Shown piece after piece: positions 15,970 through 23,900 of a stretch of 33,729 nt of DNA; the stretch's first letter is position 1; each line of letters opens with the position of its first letter. The position numbers and the translations under genes are program-made. The stretch covers positions 1 to 33,729 of the forward strand of contig CAYUIG010000039.1 in NCBI GenBank assembly GCA_964444685.1, given 5' to 3'. The notes below the pieces were generated by a model. That model did not search any database. It was given only the letters and a program-made list of their open reading frames with translations, and was not told the origin of the DNA. This stretch comes from CAYUIG01 sp964444685 (GTDB lineage Bacteria; Gemmatimonadota; Gemmatimonadetes; Longimicrobiales; RSA9).

Positions 15970-17051
15970 CCTTTCTCGTACTCGCCGCGTGCGGCGAGTC
16001 GGTGCTCATCATCGGCGATGCGCCCGGCACCATGCGCATCGTTGCCGGCGTCGGTGACAGCACGGGCACGCGCATCGAGGAAAGCGCTACGCGCACGCTG
16101 CTCACCGATCCGATCGCGCCCGTGTTCGTGGATCCGCTGCTGTACTTCGCCGATCAGGGTGCAGTGCGCATCGTGAACGGCATCGAGCAGCCGCTCGGCC
16201 GCGTGTTCGCCGTGGCATCGGACGGATCGATCGAAGCGATCATCGATGACGGTGGCTGCACCGGGAACACGTGCCTGCAGAACCCGGTCGCGATGGTGGC
16301 CGGGCCGGATGGACGCCTGCTGATCGCGGACGAGACGGGGAATCGCATCTTCGCGTTGAATCCTTCGACGCGCGCGCTGACGGTGTTCGCCGGCACCGGC
16401 TCGACCGAATCATCACCCGATGACACACCCATCGGCTCCGCATCCCTCGCGCGTCCCGGCGGCATCGTGATCGGCGACGACGGCGCGATCTACGTCACCG
16501 AGCGCGCGGCGCACCGCATTCGCGTAATCCGTGATGGCGTGCTCGGAACCGTTGCGGGAAGCGGCATGCGCGGCTTCGCCGGTGACGGCGGCCTTGCGAC
16601 GTCGGCACGTCTGGATGCGCCCACGGCCCTCGCCTTCGCGGCAGGGCTGTTGTTCGTGGCGGACGCGGGCAACCATCGCGTGCGGGCCGTCGACCTCGGG
16701 GACGGCACGATTCGCACGCTGGCAGGCACCGGCATCAGCGCGTCCGCCGGCGATGGCGGCCCGGCTGTGGATGCACCCCTCGCGGCGCCCTCCGCGCTCG
16801 CGGTGACGCCCGACGGCCAGCTCCTCTACATCGCGGAGCGCGACGGCCACCGCGTCCGCATCGTGAACCGCGCGACCGGCATCATCGAGACCTTCGCGGG
16901 GACGGGTGCCGCGGAGTTCCTGGGCGGCGGCCGTCCCGCGGGTCAGAGCGGGCTCGACAGCCCCATGGGCCTCGCCCTTTCGGGACGCGGATTCCTGTAC
17001 ATCGCAGACACCGGCAACGCCGTGGTTTGGCGGACGACGGTGCTGTTCTGA
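15945..17051 (+). CDS. NHL-repeat beta-propeller lipoprotein
   Basis: This 368-residue protein has a lipoprotein signal (LVLAAC, Cys16). NHL-type repeats follow, each with the pattern LxxPxGlAvxxdGxLyIADxgNxRIR: for example NPVAMVAGPDGRLLIADET, RPGGIVIGDDGAIYVTERA, APTALAFAAGLLFVADAG, APSALAVTPDGQLLYIAERD and SPMGLALSGRGFLYIADTGN. The gaps carry FAGTGxxxxxGDGGPA loops typical of extracellular NHL proteins. It starts inside the preceding gene with a 25-bp overlap. Two different beta-propeller lipoproteins behind a TonB receptor suggest a three-part outer-membrane complex, for example binding or surface-exposed accessory proteins (inference). Confidence 0.87.
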   Translation: MGRLAGVLTFLVLAACGESVLIIGDAPGTMRIVAGVGDSTGTRIEESATRTLLTDPIAPVFVDPLLYFADQGAVRIVNGIEQPLGRVFAVASDGSIEAIIDDGGCTGNTCLQNPVAMVAGPDGRLLIADETGNRIFALNPSTRALTVFAGTGSTESSPDDTPIGSASLARPGGIVIGDDGAIYVTERAAHRIRVIRDGVLGTVAGSGMRGFAGDGGLATSARLDAPTALAFAAGLLFVADAGNHRVRAVDLGDGTIRTLAGTGISASAGDGGPAVDAPLAAPSALAVTPDGQLLYIAERDGHRVRIVNRATGIIETFAGTGAAEFLGGGRPAGQSGLDSPMGLALSGRGFLYIADTGNAVVWRTTVLF

Positions 17052-17055
17052 CGGC

Positions 17056-17084
17056 TGGACACCCCTCCGGGCGGCCTCTACATT
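17056..17084 (+). promoter_or_regulatory. Sigma70-like promoter of etfBA
   Basis: TGGACA (17056-17061) and TACATT (17079-17084) are 17 bp apart and match consensus at 5 and 4 of 6 positions. Transcription would start near 17091, about 28 bases before the TTG start of etfB. The -10 box lies in the loop of the hairpin at 17070-17091. Confidence 0.5.
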
Positions 17085-17091
17085 GGCCGCC
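17070..17091 (+). terminator. Hairpin after the receptor/propeller operon
   Basis: GGCGGCC (17070-17076) pairs with GGCCGCC (17085-17091) around TCTACATT. It lies 19 bases after the stop of the NHL lipoprotein gene, where a terminator is expected. The U-run is missing, so termination may be weak. It overlaps the etfBA promoter. Confidence 0.45.
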
Positions 17092-17118
17092 GTTCCAGAT
17101 GCCCGTGGAGGAGGCGGT

Positions 17119-17868
17119 TTGAAGATATTCGTGTGCATGAAACGCGTGCCGGATACGGAGGCACGGCTGAAGATCGCGGCCGACGGCAAGAGCGTCGATA
17201 CGGCCGGTGTAAAGTTCATCATCAGTCCATACGACGAGTTCGCGCTGGAGACGGCACTGCGCCTGAAGGAGGCCGCAGGCAGCGGTGAGGTCGTGGCGGT
17301 TTCCGTCGGTGAAGCGGTAGCTGCGGAGCAGCTTCGTTCCGCGCTGGCCATGGGTGCGGACCGCGCGGTGCTGCTGAAGGGGACGCCGTCGCTCGACGGG
17401 CTCTCGACGGCCCGCGCGCTCGCGGCCGAGCTGAAGGATGCGGGTGCGGATCTCGTGCTCACGGGCATGAAGGCGGTGGACGACGACCAGCAGCAGGTGG
17501 CGCCGATGCTCGCCTACATGCTCGGCATGCCCGCAGTGACGGTGGTCGCGAAGCTCGAGGTCGCCAATGGCGCGGTCGTCGCGCACCGCGAAGTCGAGGG
17601 CGGCACCGAGATCGTGGAAGCGCCGCTCCCCGCCGTCGTCAGCATCACGAAGGGCGAGTTCGAGGTCCGCTACCCGTCGCTCAAGGGCATCATGGCGGCG
17701 AAGAAGAAGCCGCTCGAGGAGAAGGATGCGCAGCTCGGCGACGCGCGCATCCAGGTGGCCTCGCTTGCGCCGCCGCCCGACCGGCCGCCGGGTCGCATCG
17801 TCGGGGAGGGCGCGGACGCGGTGCCGGAGCTGGTGCGGCTCCTCCGCGAGGAAGCGAAGGTGCTGTGA
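17119..17868 (+). CDS. etfB: Electron transfer flavoprotein, beta subunit
   Basis: EtfB forms a heterodimer with EtfA that passes electrons from acyl-CoA and other dehydrogenases to the quinone pool through ETF-quinone oxidoreductase. The 249-residue product begins MKIFVCMKRVPDTEARLKI and shows ISPYDEFALETALRLKE, ALAMGADRAVLL and LTGMKAVDDDQQQVAPMLAYML, all typical of the family AMP/FAD-domain core. The start is TTG 17119, with GGAGGAGG at 17107-17114 upstream. TGA overlaps the etfA start (TGATG). It has its own promoter. Confidence 0.95.
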   Translation: MKIFVCMKRVPDTEARLKIAADGKSVDTAGVKFIISPYDEFALETALRLKEAAGSGEVVAVSVGEAVAAEQLRSALAMGADRAVLLKGTPSLDGLSTARALAAELKDAGADLVLTGMKAVDDDQQQVAPMLAYMLGMPAVTVVAKLEVANGAVVAHREVEGGTEIVEAPLPAVVSITKGEFEVRYPSLKGIMAAKKKPLEEKDAQLGDARIQVASLAPPPDRPPGRIVGEGADAVPELVRLLREEAKVL

Positions 17869-18836
17869 TGGCCAGCGTACTCGCAGTTCTCGAAACGCGC
17901 GATGGCGCGCTGCGTCCGGTATCGCGTGAGGTGCTGTCCGCCGCGCGCTCGGTGGCCGAGGCGATCGGTGCGCGCACGGATGCTCTGGTGTTCGGTTCGG
18001 GAGATCCTTCGGAGGCGGCGCGCTACGGCGCGGACCGCATCTTCGTCGTTTCTGGCGACGACGTAGTCCGCATGCCCGATGTCATGGCCGCCACCGTCGC
18101 GGCGCACGCACGCGACGACGTGTTCGCGGTCGTGTTCGGTGCGACGTCGGCAGGGAAGGACCTGGCGCCGCGTGTGGCCGCACGTCTGGATGTCCCGCTC
18201 GCCGGCGACGCCACGGCTCTGGACGTGGAGGGTGGCGAACTGGTGGTCACGCGGCCGCTGTACGCGGGCCGCGCGTTCGTGCGTCTCACGCTCGCCGGTT
18301 CGCCGCGCGCCGTCTCGATCCGCCCGAACGTGTTCCGCGCCGTCGAGCGCGCGGGTGCGGGGGAAGTCGTGAATGTGGACGCGGCAGGCGAGGAGGCGGA
18401 TCGCCGCGTGCGCGTTCGTGAAGTCGTCGCCGCTGCCGGTGCGAAGCTCGATGTCGGCGAGGCGCCGATCGTGGTGAGCGGCGGACGCGGGCTGAAGGGT
18501 CCGGAGAACTGGCACCTGCTCGAGTCGCTGCGCGATGCGCTCGGTGACCGGGCGGCGCTGGGCGCGTCGCGCGCAGTCGTCGATGAGGGCTGGCGCCCGC
18601 ACGGCGAACAGGTCGGCCAGACCGGCAAGACGGTCTCGCCGCAGCTCTACATCGCAGTCGGAATTTCCGGCGCGATGCAGCATCTCGCGGGTATGCGCAG
18701 TGCCACCACCATCGTGGCGATCAACCGCGATGCCGATGCACCCATCTTCAAGGTGGCGGACTACGGCGTCGTCGGTGATGCACACGCGATCCTGCCCAGG
18801 CTCACGGAAGAGATCCGGCGCGTTCGCGGCGGATAG
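17868..18836 (+). CDS. etfA: Electron transfer flavoprotein, alpha subunit
   Basis: EtfA carries the FAD of the ETF heterodimer. The 322-residue product has the variable N-terminal domain and the conserved C-terminal FAD domain: IVVSGGRGLKGPENW, SRAVVDEGWRPHGEQVGQTG, KTVSPQLYIAVGISGAMQH and TIVAINRDADAPIFKVADYG. These match the family in order and spacing. ATG 17868 overlaps the etfB stop, so equal amounts of both subunits are likely. A secreted amidohydrolase gene follows after 16 bp and may be co-transcribed, although a link with electron transfer is not evident. Confidence 0.95.
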   Translation: MASVLAVLETRDGALRPVSREVLSAARSVAEAIGARTDALVFGSGDPSEAARYGADRIFVVSGDDVVRMPDVMAATVAAHARDDVFAVVFGATSAGKDLAPRVAARLDVPLAGDATALDVEGGELVVTRPLYAGRAFVRLTLAGSPRAVSIRPNVFRAVERAGAGEVVNVDAAGEEADRRVRVREVVAAAGAKLDVGEAPIVVSGGRGLKGPENWHLLESLRDALGDRAALGASRAVVDEGWRPHGEQVGQTGKTVSPQLYIAVGISGAMQHLAGMRSATTIVAINRDADAPIFKVADYGVVGDAHAILPRLTEEIRRVRGG

Positions 18837-18852
18837 ACAGCGGAGGTCGTCG

Positions 18853-20037
18853 ATGCGCAGCCTCTTCGTTCTCGCATTTCTCGCGCTCGGTGCGAGCAGT
18901 GCCGCCGCACAGCGCGGCGATGCAGTCACCATTCCGCCCGGCGAGCCCTGTCCAATGGGCACGACCGAGGTTCGTCCCGGGCGCTGCCAGGCGCCGGAGT
19001 TTCCGGCGCCCAGCATCCTGGACTACCGGCCGGTCTCGACGCTCATCACACCCGAGCACCAGGTGCCGCGCGCGAAGTATCCGGCGATCGACTTCCACGG
19101 ACACCCGCGCGGCTTCACGTCGCCGCAGGGGCTCGCGGAGCTGAAGGCGGCGATGGACGAGCTGAACATCGGCGTCATGATCGCTGCCAACTCCATGTCC
19201 GGTGACCAGCTTCGCTCTGCTGTCGAGGCCATTCGGGCTTCGGACATGCGGGATCGTATCCGCATCTTCACCGGCATCGATTTCCGCAACGTGGGGCCGG
19301 GCTGGGCTTCGAGAGCGGTTGCCCAACTCGAAGCGGATGCAGCGGCCGGTGCCGTGGGCATCGGTGAGATCGGGAAGGGACTCGGCCTATCGTACAGGAA
19401 GGCGGACGGATCGCGCCTGCGCATCGATGATCCGGATCTCGATCCCGTTTGGGAAGCCGCCGGGCGCCTCGGGCTGCCCGTGTTCATCCACACCGCGGAT
19501 CCGCAGGAGTTCTTCCACGACACGATCGACTACTCGAACGAGCGTTGGTTGGAGCTCGCATTGTTCCCCAACCGGCGGTTTCCGCCGTCGGAGTATCCAT
19601 CGTTCGAGCAGCTCATGGAAGAGCGCGACAACCTCTTCCGCCGGCATCCCAACACGATCTTCGTGGCCGCGCACATGGGGTGGCACGCCAACGACCTCGG
19701 TCGGCTCGGTCGCATGCTCGATGAAATGCCGAACGTCTATACCGAGGTGGGTGCCGTACTCTACGACATTGGCCGCCAGCCGCGCGCGGCCCGCGACTTC
19801 TTCGTGAAGTACCAGGACCGGATCCTCTTCGGGAAGGACTCCTTCCAGCCGAACGAGTACCCGTACTACTGGCGCGTCTTCGAGACTGCGGACGAGTACT
19901 TCGACTACTACCGCGACTATCACGCGTTCTGGAAGCTCTACGGCATCGATCTGCCGGATGAGGTGCTGAAGAAGCTGTACTTCGAGAATGCGCTGCGCAT
20001 AACTCCGGGTCTGCCTCAGACAGGCTGGCCGCGGTAG
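18853..20037 (+). CDS. Secreted amidohydrolase-2 family (TIM-barrel) protein
   Basis: This 394-residue protein has a signal peptide (MRSLFVLAFLALGASSAAAQ, cut after AAAQ). The amidohydrolase core begins with a HxH metal motif (IDFHGHPRG, His82 and His84). Later elements include FIHTADPQEFF, VAAHMGWHANDL and the GKDSFQPNEY stretch, where the Asp of amidohydrolases is expected. This is the amidohydrolase-2 (PF04909-like) class, covering decarboxylases and hydrolases. An extra N-terminal Cys pair (residues 33 and 45, EPCPMG and GRCQAP) may be a disulfide. GGAGG at 18842-18846 supports ATG 18853. Similar secreted amidohydrolases are frequent in related bacteria without known substrates. Confidence 0.88.
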   Translation: MRSLFVLAFLALGASSAAAQRGDAVTIPPGEPCPMGTTEVRPGRCQAPEFPAPSILDYRPVSTLITPEHQVPRAKYPAIDFHGHPRGFTSPQGLAELKAAMDELNIGVMIAANSMSGDQLRSAVEAIRASDMRDRIRIFTGIDFRNVGPGWASRAVAQLEADAAAGAVGIGEIGKGLGLSYRKADGSRLRIDDPDLDPVWEAAGRLGLPVFIHTADPQEFFHDTIDYSNERWLELALFPNRRFPPSEYPSFEQLMEERDNLFRRHPNTIFVAAHMGWHANDLGRLGRMLDEMPNVYTEVGAVLYDIGRQPRAARDFFVKYQDRILFGKDSFQPNEYPYYWRVFETADEYFDYYRDYHAFWKLYGIDLPDEVLKKLYFENALRITPGLPQTGWPR

Positions 20038-20337
20038 CTCCTTCCCGGCTGCGTTGGCGGTGCGGACGCGGTCGCGATTGCCCCGGGCACCGCTGATTCT
20101 GCATCTGGGTGAGGGTTCACCCTCCCGAGAGCGGCGAACCCTACCCCAGTCAGAGGGCCTCGGGTAGTTGGGGCCGGATCGACCTCCTCTGGCGTGGTCG
20201 ATCGTGCCCCACGGAGCTCCGTCGCGCCGAGTGGGGCAAGGTTGACCGCATCGGTGAGACTGCCCGCTGCGGAGCGCCATCCAAACCCATGCCTTCCGGC
20301 CGGCATCGAAGCGCCAAACCCCCGAGGAGGAGGTACC
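20038..20337. other. Hairpin-rich 300-bp intergenic region
   Basis: No coding frame is convincing here. Several inverted repeats lie close together: GGTGA with TCACC around 20108-20121; AGGGTTC with GAACCCT about 20113-20143; GATCGACC (20177-20184) with GGTCGATC (20196-20203); and GCCCCAC (20206-20212) with GTGGGGC (20231-20237). The last pair surrounds a perfect 12-bp palindrome, ACGGAGCTCCGT (20211-20222). TTGACC at 20242-20247 may be a -35 box without a clear -10. The region probably combines a terminator for the amidohydrolase gene with a regulated promoter for the NlpE-like gene. Confidence 0.5.
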
Positions 20338-20772
20338 ATGCGTCTCCTAATGGCGCTGGCGGTCACGTGTCTGCTTTCCGCGGGCGCCGTGCCCGCACAG
20401 GATGTCGTCCTGGGCGTATTCGAGGGCCGGACGCCATGCGGCGCGGTGGCGAACGGCTTCACCGGCTTCCCATCGGTCAGTTGCGAGAAGATCAAGTGGG
20501 AGCTGACGCTGTCGGTTGATGCGAACACGCGTACGCCCACCACCTGGCGTTATCGCGGCACGCGCACGGAACGGGCTGGGCGCTGGGAGATCGCACGCGG
20601 CACGGCGACGGATCCCGACGCCGTAGTCTATCGGCTACGCGATGATTCGGGCGCGGTCGCGCTGGACCTGCTGCGCGCGGACGCGAACGTCCTCCTGCTG
20701 ATGGACCGCGAGCGCAGCGTGCTGGCCGGCGATGCGAGCTGGAGCTACGCGCTGAACCGCACGGGTCCGTGA
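20338..20772 (+). CDS. Small secreted NlpE-like protein
   Basis: This 144-residue protein has a signal peptide (MRLLMALAVTCLLSAGAVPAQ). The mature part resembles the N-terminal domain of NlpE/copper resistance lipoproteins: VFEGRTPCG at the start, a GRWEIARG strand in the middle, and a terminal LLLMDRERSVL...SYALNRT. The CxxC of true NlpE is not present; cysteines occur only in TPCG and VSCEK. It has an unusually strong ribosome site (GAGGAGGAGG, 20324-20333). It may sense or bind something at the envelope. The large membrane-tethered regulator follows in the same direction after about 170 bp. The family assignment is moderate. Confidence 0.7.
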   Translation: MRLLMALAVTCLLSAGAVPAQDVVLGVFEGRTPCGAVANGFTGFPSVSCEKIKWELTLSVDANTRTPTTWRYRGTRTERAGRWEIARGTATDPDAVVYRLRDDSGAVALDLLRADANVLLLMDRERSVLAGDASWSYALNRTGP

Positions 20773-20840
20773 AGAGAAACGCCGACCCGGGCGTGGCATG
20801 AAGTACGAGGCAGGGCGCCGGCATGGCGCGCCGACCTCGA

Positions 20841-20925
20841 CGACCCGACCGCCGCTCTGCCGGGTCGAGATGCTTGCTCTCCGCAACCAATCGGATTCAT
20901 TGTGGCCATGCGCCGGTTGGCAACC
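20841..20925 (+). promoter_or_regulatory. Hairpin and GGTTG/CAACC half-sites upstream of the SARP regulator
   Basis: CGACCCG (20841-20847) pairs with CGGGTCG (20861-20867) over a 13-base loop, a possible terminator for the NlpE-like gene. Downstream, CAACC occurs at 20884-20888 and again in the near-palindrome GGTTG-G-CAACC (20915-20925), 15 bp before the regulator start. The half-sites could be an operator for autoregulation. That is an inference; no -10/-35 pair is clear. Confidence 0.35.
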
Positions 20926-20939
20926 TGACGTCGGGAACC

Positions 20940-23900
20940 ATGGCCATGCCGCCTTTTCGACTCCAACTTCTTGGCGGTCCACATACCCTGGACGGCGCTG
21001 GCAATGATGTTGACCTGCCAGCCGGGAAGCCGCTTGGGCTCCTTGCCTATCTCGTCCTCGAGGGACGACCTCGCCCAAGGCAGGAACTGGTGGATCTGCT
21101 TTGGCCGGAGTCGAATCGCGACCGCGGCCGCGCCTCCCTCCGCAACGCTCTCTGGTACCTCCGCGACAGGTTGGGCCAGGAGTTTCTGACAAACGACGAT
21201 CCCGTTGCGGTTGATCAAACCATTGTCACCAGCGACGTGCAGGATCTCGAGCTGGCGTTGCGGAATGGCGATGCCGCGAATGCGTACAGCCTGTATCGCG
21301 GCGAACTCCTCGATGGTTTCGCGATTCCGGATGCTCCGGCGTTCGAGCGCTGGCTGGAGGATCATCGGAGCCTTCTCAATCGCCGCGTGGTTGCTCTGTT
21401 GAGAGCAGCGGCCGACCGAAATCTGGACGCTGGTCTTGCGAGCGCTGCCATACCGCTTCTGGAGCGAGTGTGCAGCATCACACCCGAAGACTCCGCGTCC
21501 CACGCCCGCCTGGCCGGGGCGTTGCTGGATGCGGGTGACCTCGCGCGCGCGACGGAAGTGCTGGCCCTCGGCGAAGCGCGAGCAATCGAAGATGATGATC
21601 GAAAGGCGCTGTTCGCGATCGAGGAGCGAGTACAGGCGCTCCGTCACACCTCACCCGTAACGACTGGATCGATCCGGCCGGAGTTTGTCGGACGTGCGCG
21701 TGAATCGGGGGATCTCCTCGCACTTTGGCGCCGAGCGCGTACGGGCCGGCCGGGTGCAGCGGCGGTATCGGGAATCGCGGGCGTTGGAAAGAGCAGGCTC
21801 GTCGAGGAACTCGAGCGGTTCGCTCGCGCTGACGGTGGCGCCGTCGTGGCCGTACGGGCATTCGAGTCAGAGCCGCCCGTGGCGTACGCGATGGTCGCGG
21901 CGCTCATCAAGGAATTGCTGCGACGTCCCGGAGCCCCCGGCACACACGCCGCGTCCGAGGCGATCCTCCGGCAGCTCGTTCCGAGCCTGACGGTTCCTGC
22001 CGGTCTCGTCGACCGTCCCACCTTCACGGCAGCCGGTGCAGCCGACGCGCTCGGCGACCTCATCACCGCTGTGTCGGAGGAGCAACCACTGCTCGTAATC
22101 GTCGACGACATCCACTGGGCCGATCCCGAGAGTCGTGCAATCCTCGCCCAGGCGACGCGGACTTCCGCAGCACGGTCGTGGACCCTGGTAGTCACGTGCC
22201 GCGGTGATTACGGAGGAGATCGTGCCGCGCGGGCCGCTGGGTTCGGTGGCAGCGCGGAGATCCAGACCATCCGACTCGAGCCGCTATCGGTTGAAGCCGT
22301 CATCGAATTGTTCTCGTTGATGACGGGCGACGACCCATCCCGACGCCTCGAGCGACTCGCGAGGGACGTGCACGCGCACACGGCCGGCGTACCGCTGTTC
22401 ATAGTCGAGGTTCTGCGAGCCCTGCACGAGGGCGGGGCGATCGATGTCCTGAGCGACGGCAGTTGGCGGATCGACTTCGAGGCACTCGGCACTCTGTCTC
22501 TGCCCCGCTCCATCTCGGCCGTTATGCAGCAGCGCCTCGATGCGCTTACCCCGGAGGCGCGTCAGCTAGCGGCAGCCTGTGCTTCGGCAGGAACGCGGCT
22601 CACGGAAGCGACCGCCGCGGGAGTCGCCGGCCTCGATCAGGAGGCTGCACGCCGCGCCACGGTCGAACTTGCGAGCCGCGACATTCTCCGCACGAATCGA
22701 GATGGCGCTTTCGAGTTCGTTCACGACGAGTTGCGCAGGGCCGTGTCCGCTCGGTTCGGCCATCTCGTGCCCGGACAGCGCCGGACTCGCCGCTGGCATC
22801 TTGCAGCCACGGCAGCAGTGCTCGTAATGGCGGTGTCCGCGATTCTCTATCATGTGTCATCTGAACCAGCCTCTGCACGCTTCGGAGGCGGGACTGTACT
22901 GTTCAAGGTTACCGGGCAACAGTATCAGGCGTACATCGGCGGACCCGAATCAGAATGGCGTGTCGAAGAAGTCACAGGATGGATTCCTGATGCGGGGCTC
23001 AAGCCTACGTGGTCGATCCCGAGATCCGGTCGATGGTTCGGAGACATTGCAACGAGTCCCTCTGTCCCGCCCGATATCTTCGAGGTCACAGAGCATGATA
23101 CGACTCTTATCGTGAGTACTCTGGGCGACGATGAGTTCCAGGACGTGTCACCTGATGGGCGCTGGATTCTCTACACGAGTGAAAATCCGTCCACTCCAGG
23201 GTACGATCATGACCTGTGGTTTGCACGCGCGGATGGCAACGAACCGAGGCGGCTCTATTCGGCGTTCGACATGCTCGGCGATGCGCGGTGGTCAAGAGAT
23301 GGGGCGGCCATTGCGTTCGCCATCCGTGCGAAGACGGATACCCTCGTCGTAATCGATCCAGGCGGTCGACGCTTGCTCAGCCTACCCCTTGGTTCGATTG
23401 GCGAAACTGCATGGTGCGCCGATCATCGAAAGCTCGCGGTTCTGTTTCGTGAGGGTGCGGAGGATCAAATCGCGTTCGTCGATGTAGTTTCCGGTGACAC
23501 AACCACGATTGTGGATGGGTTGATTGCCAATGGCTTGGCCTGCTCTCCAGACGGCTCCGCCCTTGTCTACGGACAAGTTCGAGATGGAAAAGCGCAGTTG
23601 GTCCTGCACGAAGCGTTGACAGGACATGTATGGGCGATCGCATCGGGGCTTCCGAGCTTGCCTGGTAGCGTGCGCTGGCCGGCAGTTCATCCGCCGCCGA
23701 TCCCACAGGCAATTCGAGCTACGCCTTCCCTGATCACGTTGAATTGGGGCGCTCGAGCGACCCTGCGTGCGTTGGTCGACTATGCGGGAGGCGAAGGCGT
23801 CGATACCGTACGTTGGACCAGCCGCGATCCGGACGTCGCTTATGTGGATGCAGATGGGATCGTCACGGCAAACCGCCCGGGATCAACCATTGTGACGGCC

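Noticed and set aside
20823..20939. N-terminal extension of the SARP regulator to ATG 20823
   Set aside because: The extra 39 residues are Arg/Ser-rich, lack homology and cross a hairpin; the SARP domain starts right after ATG 20940/20946.
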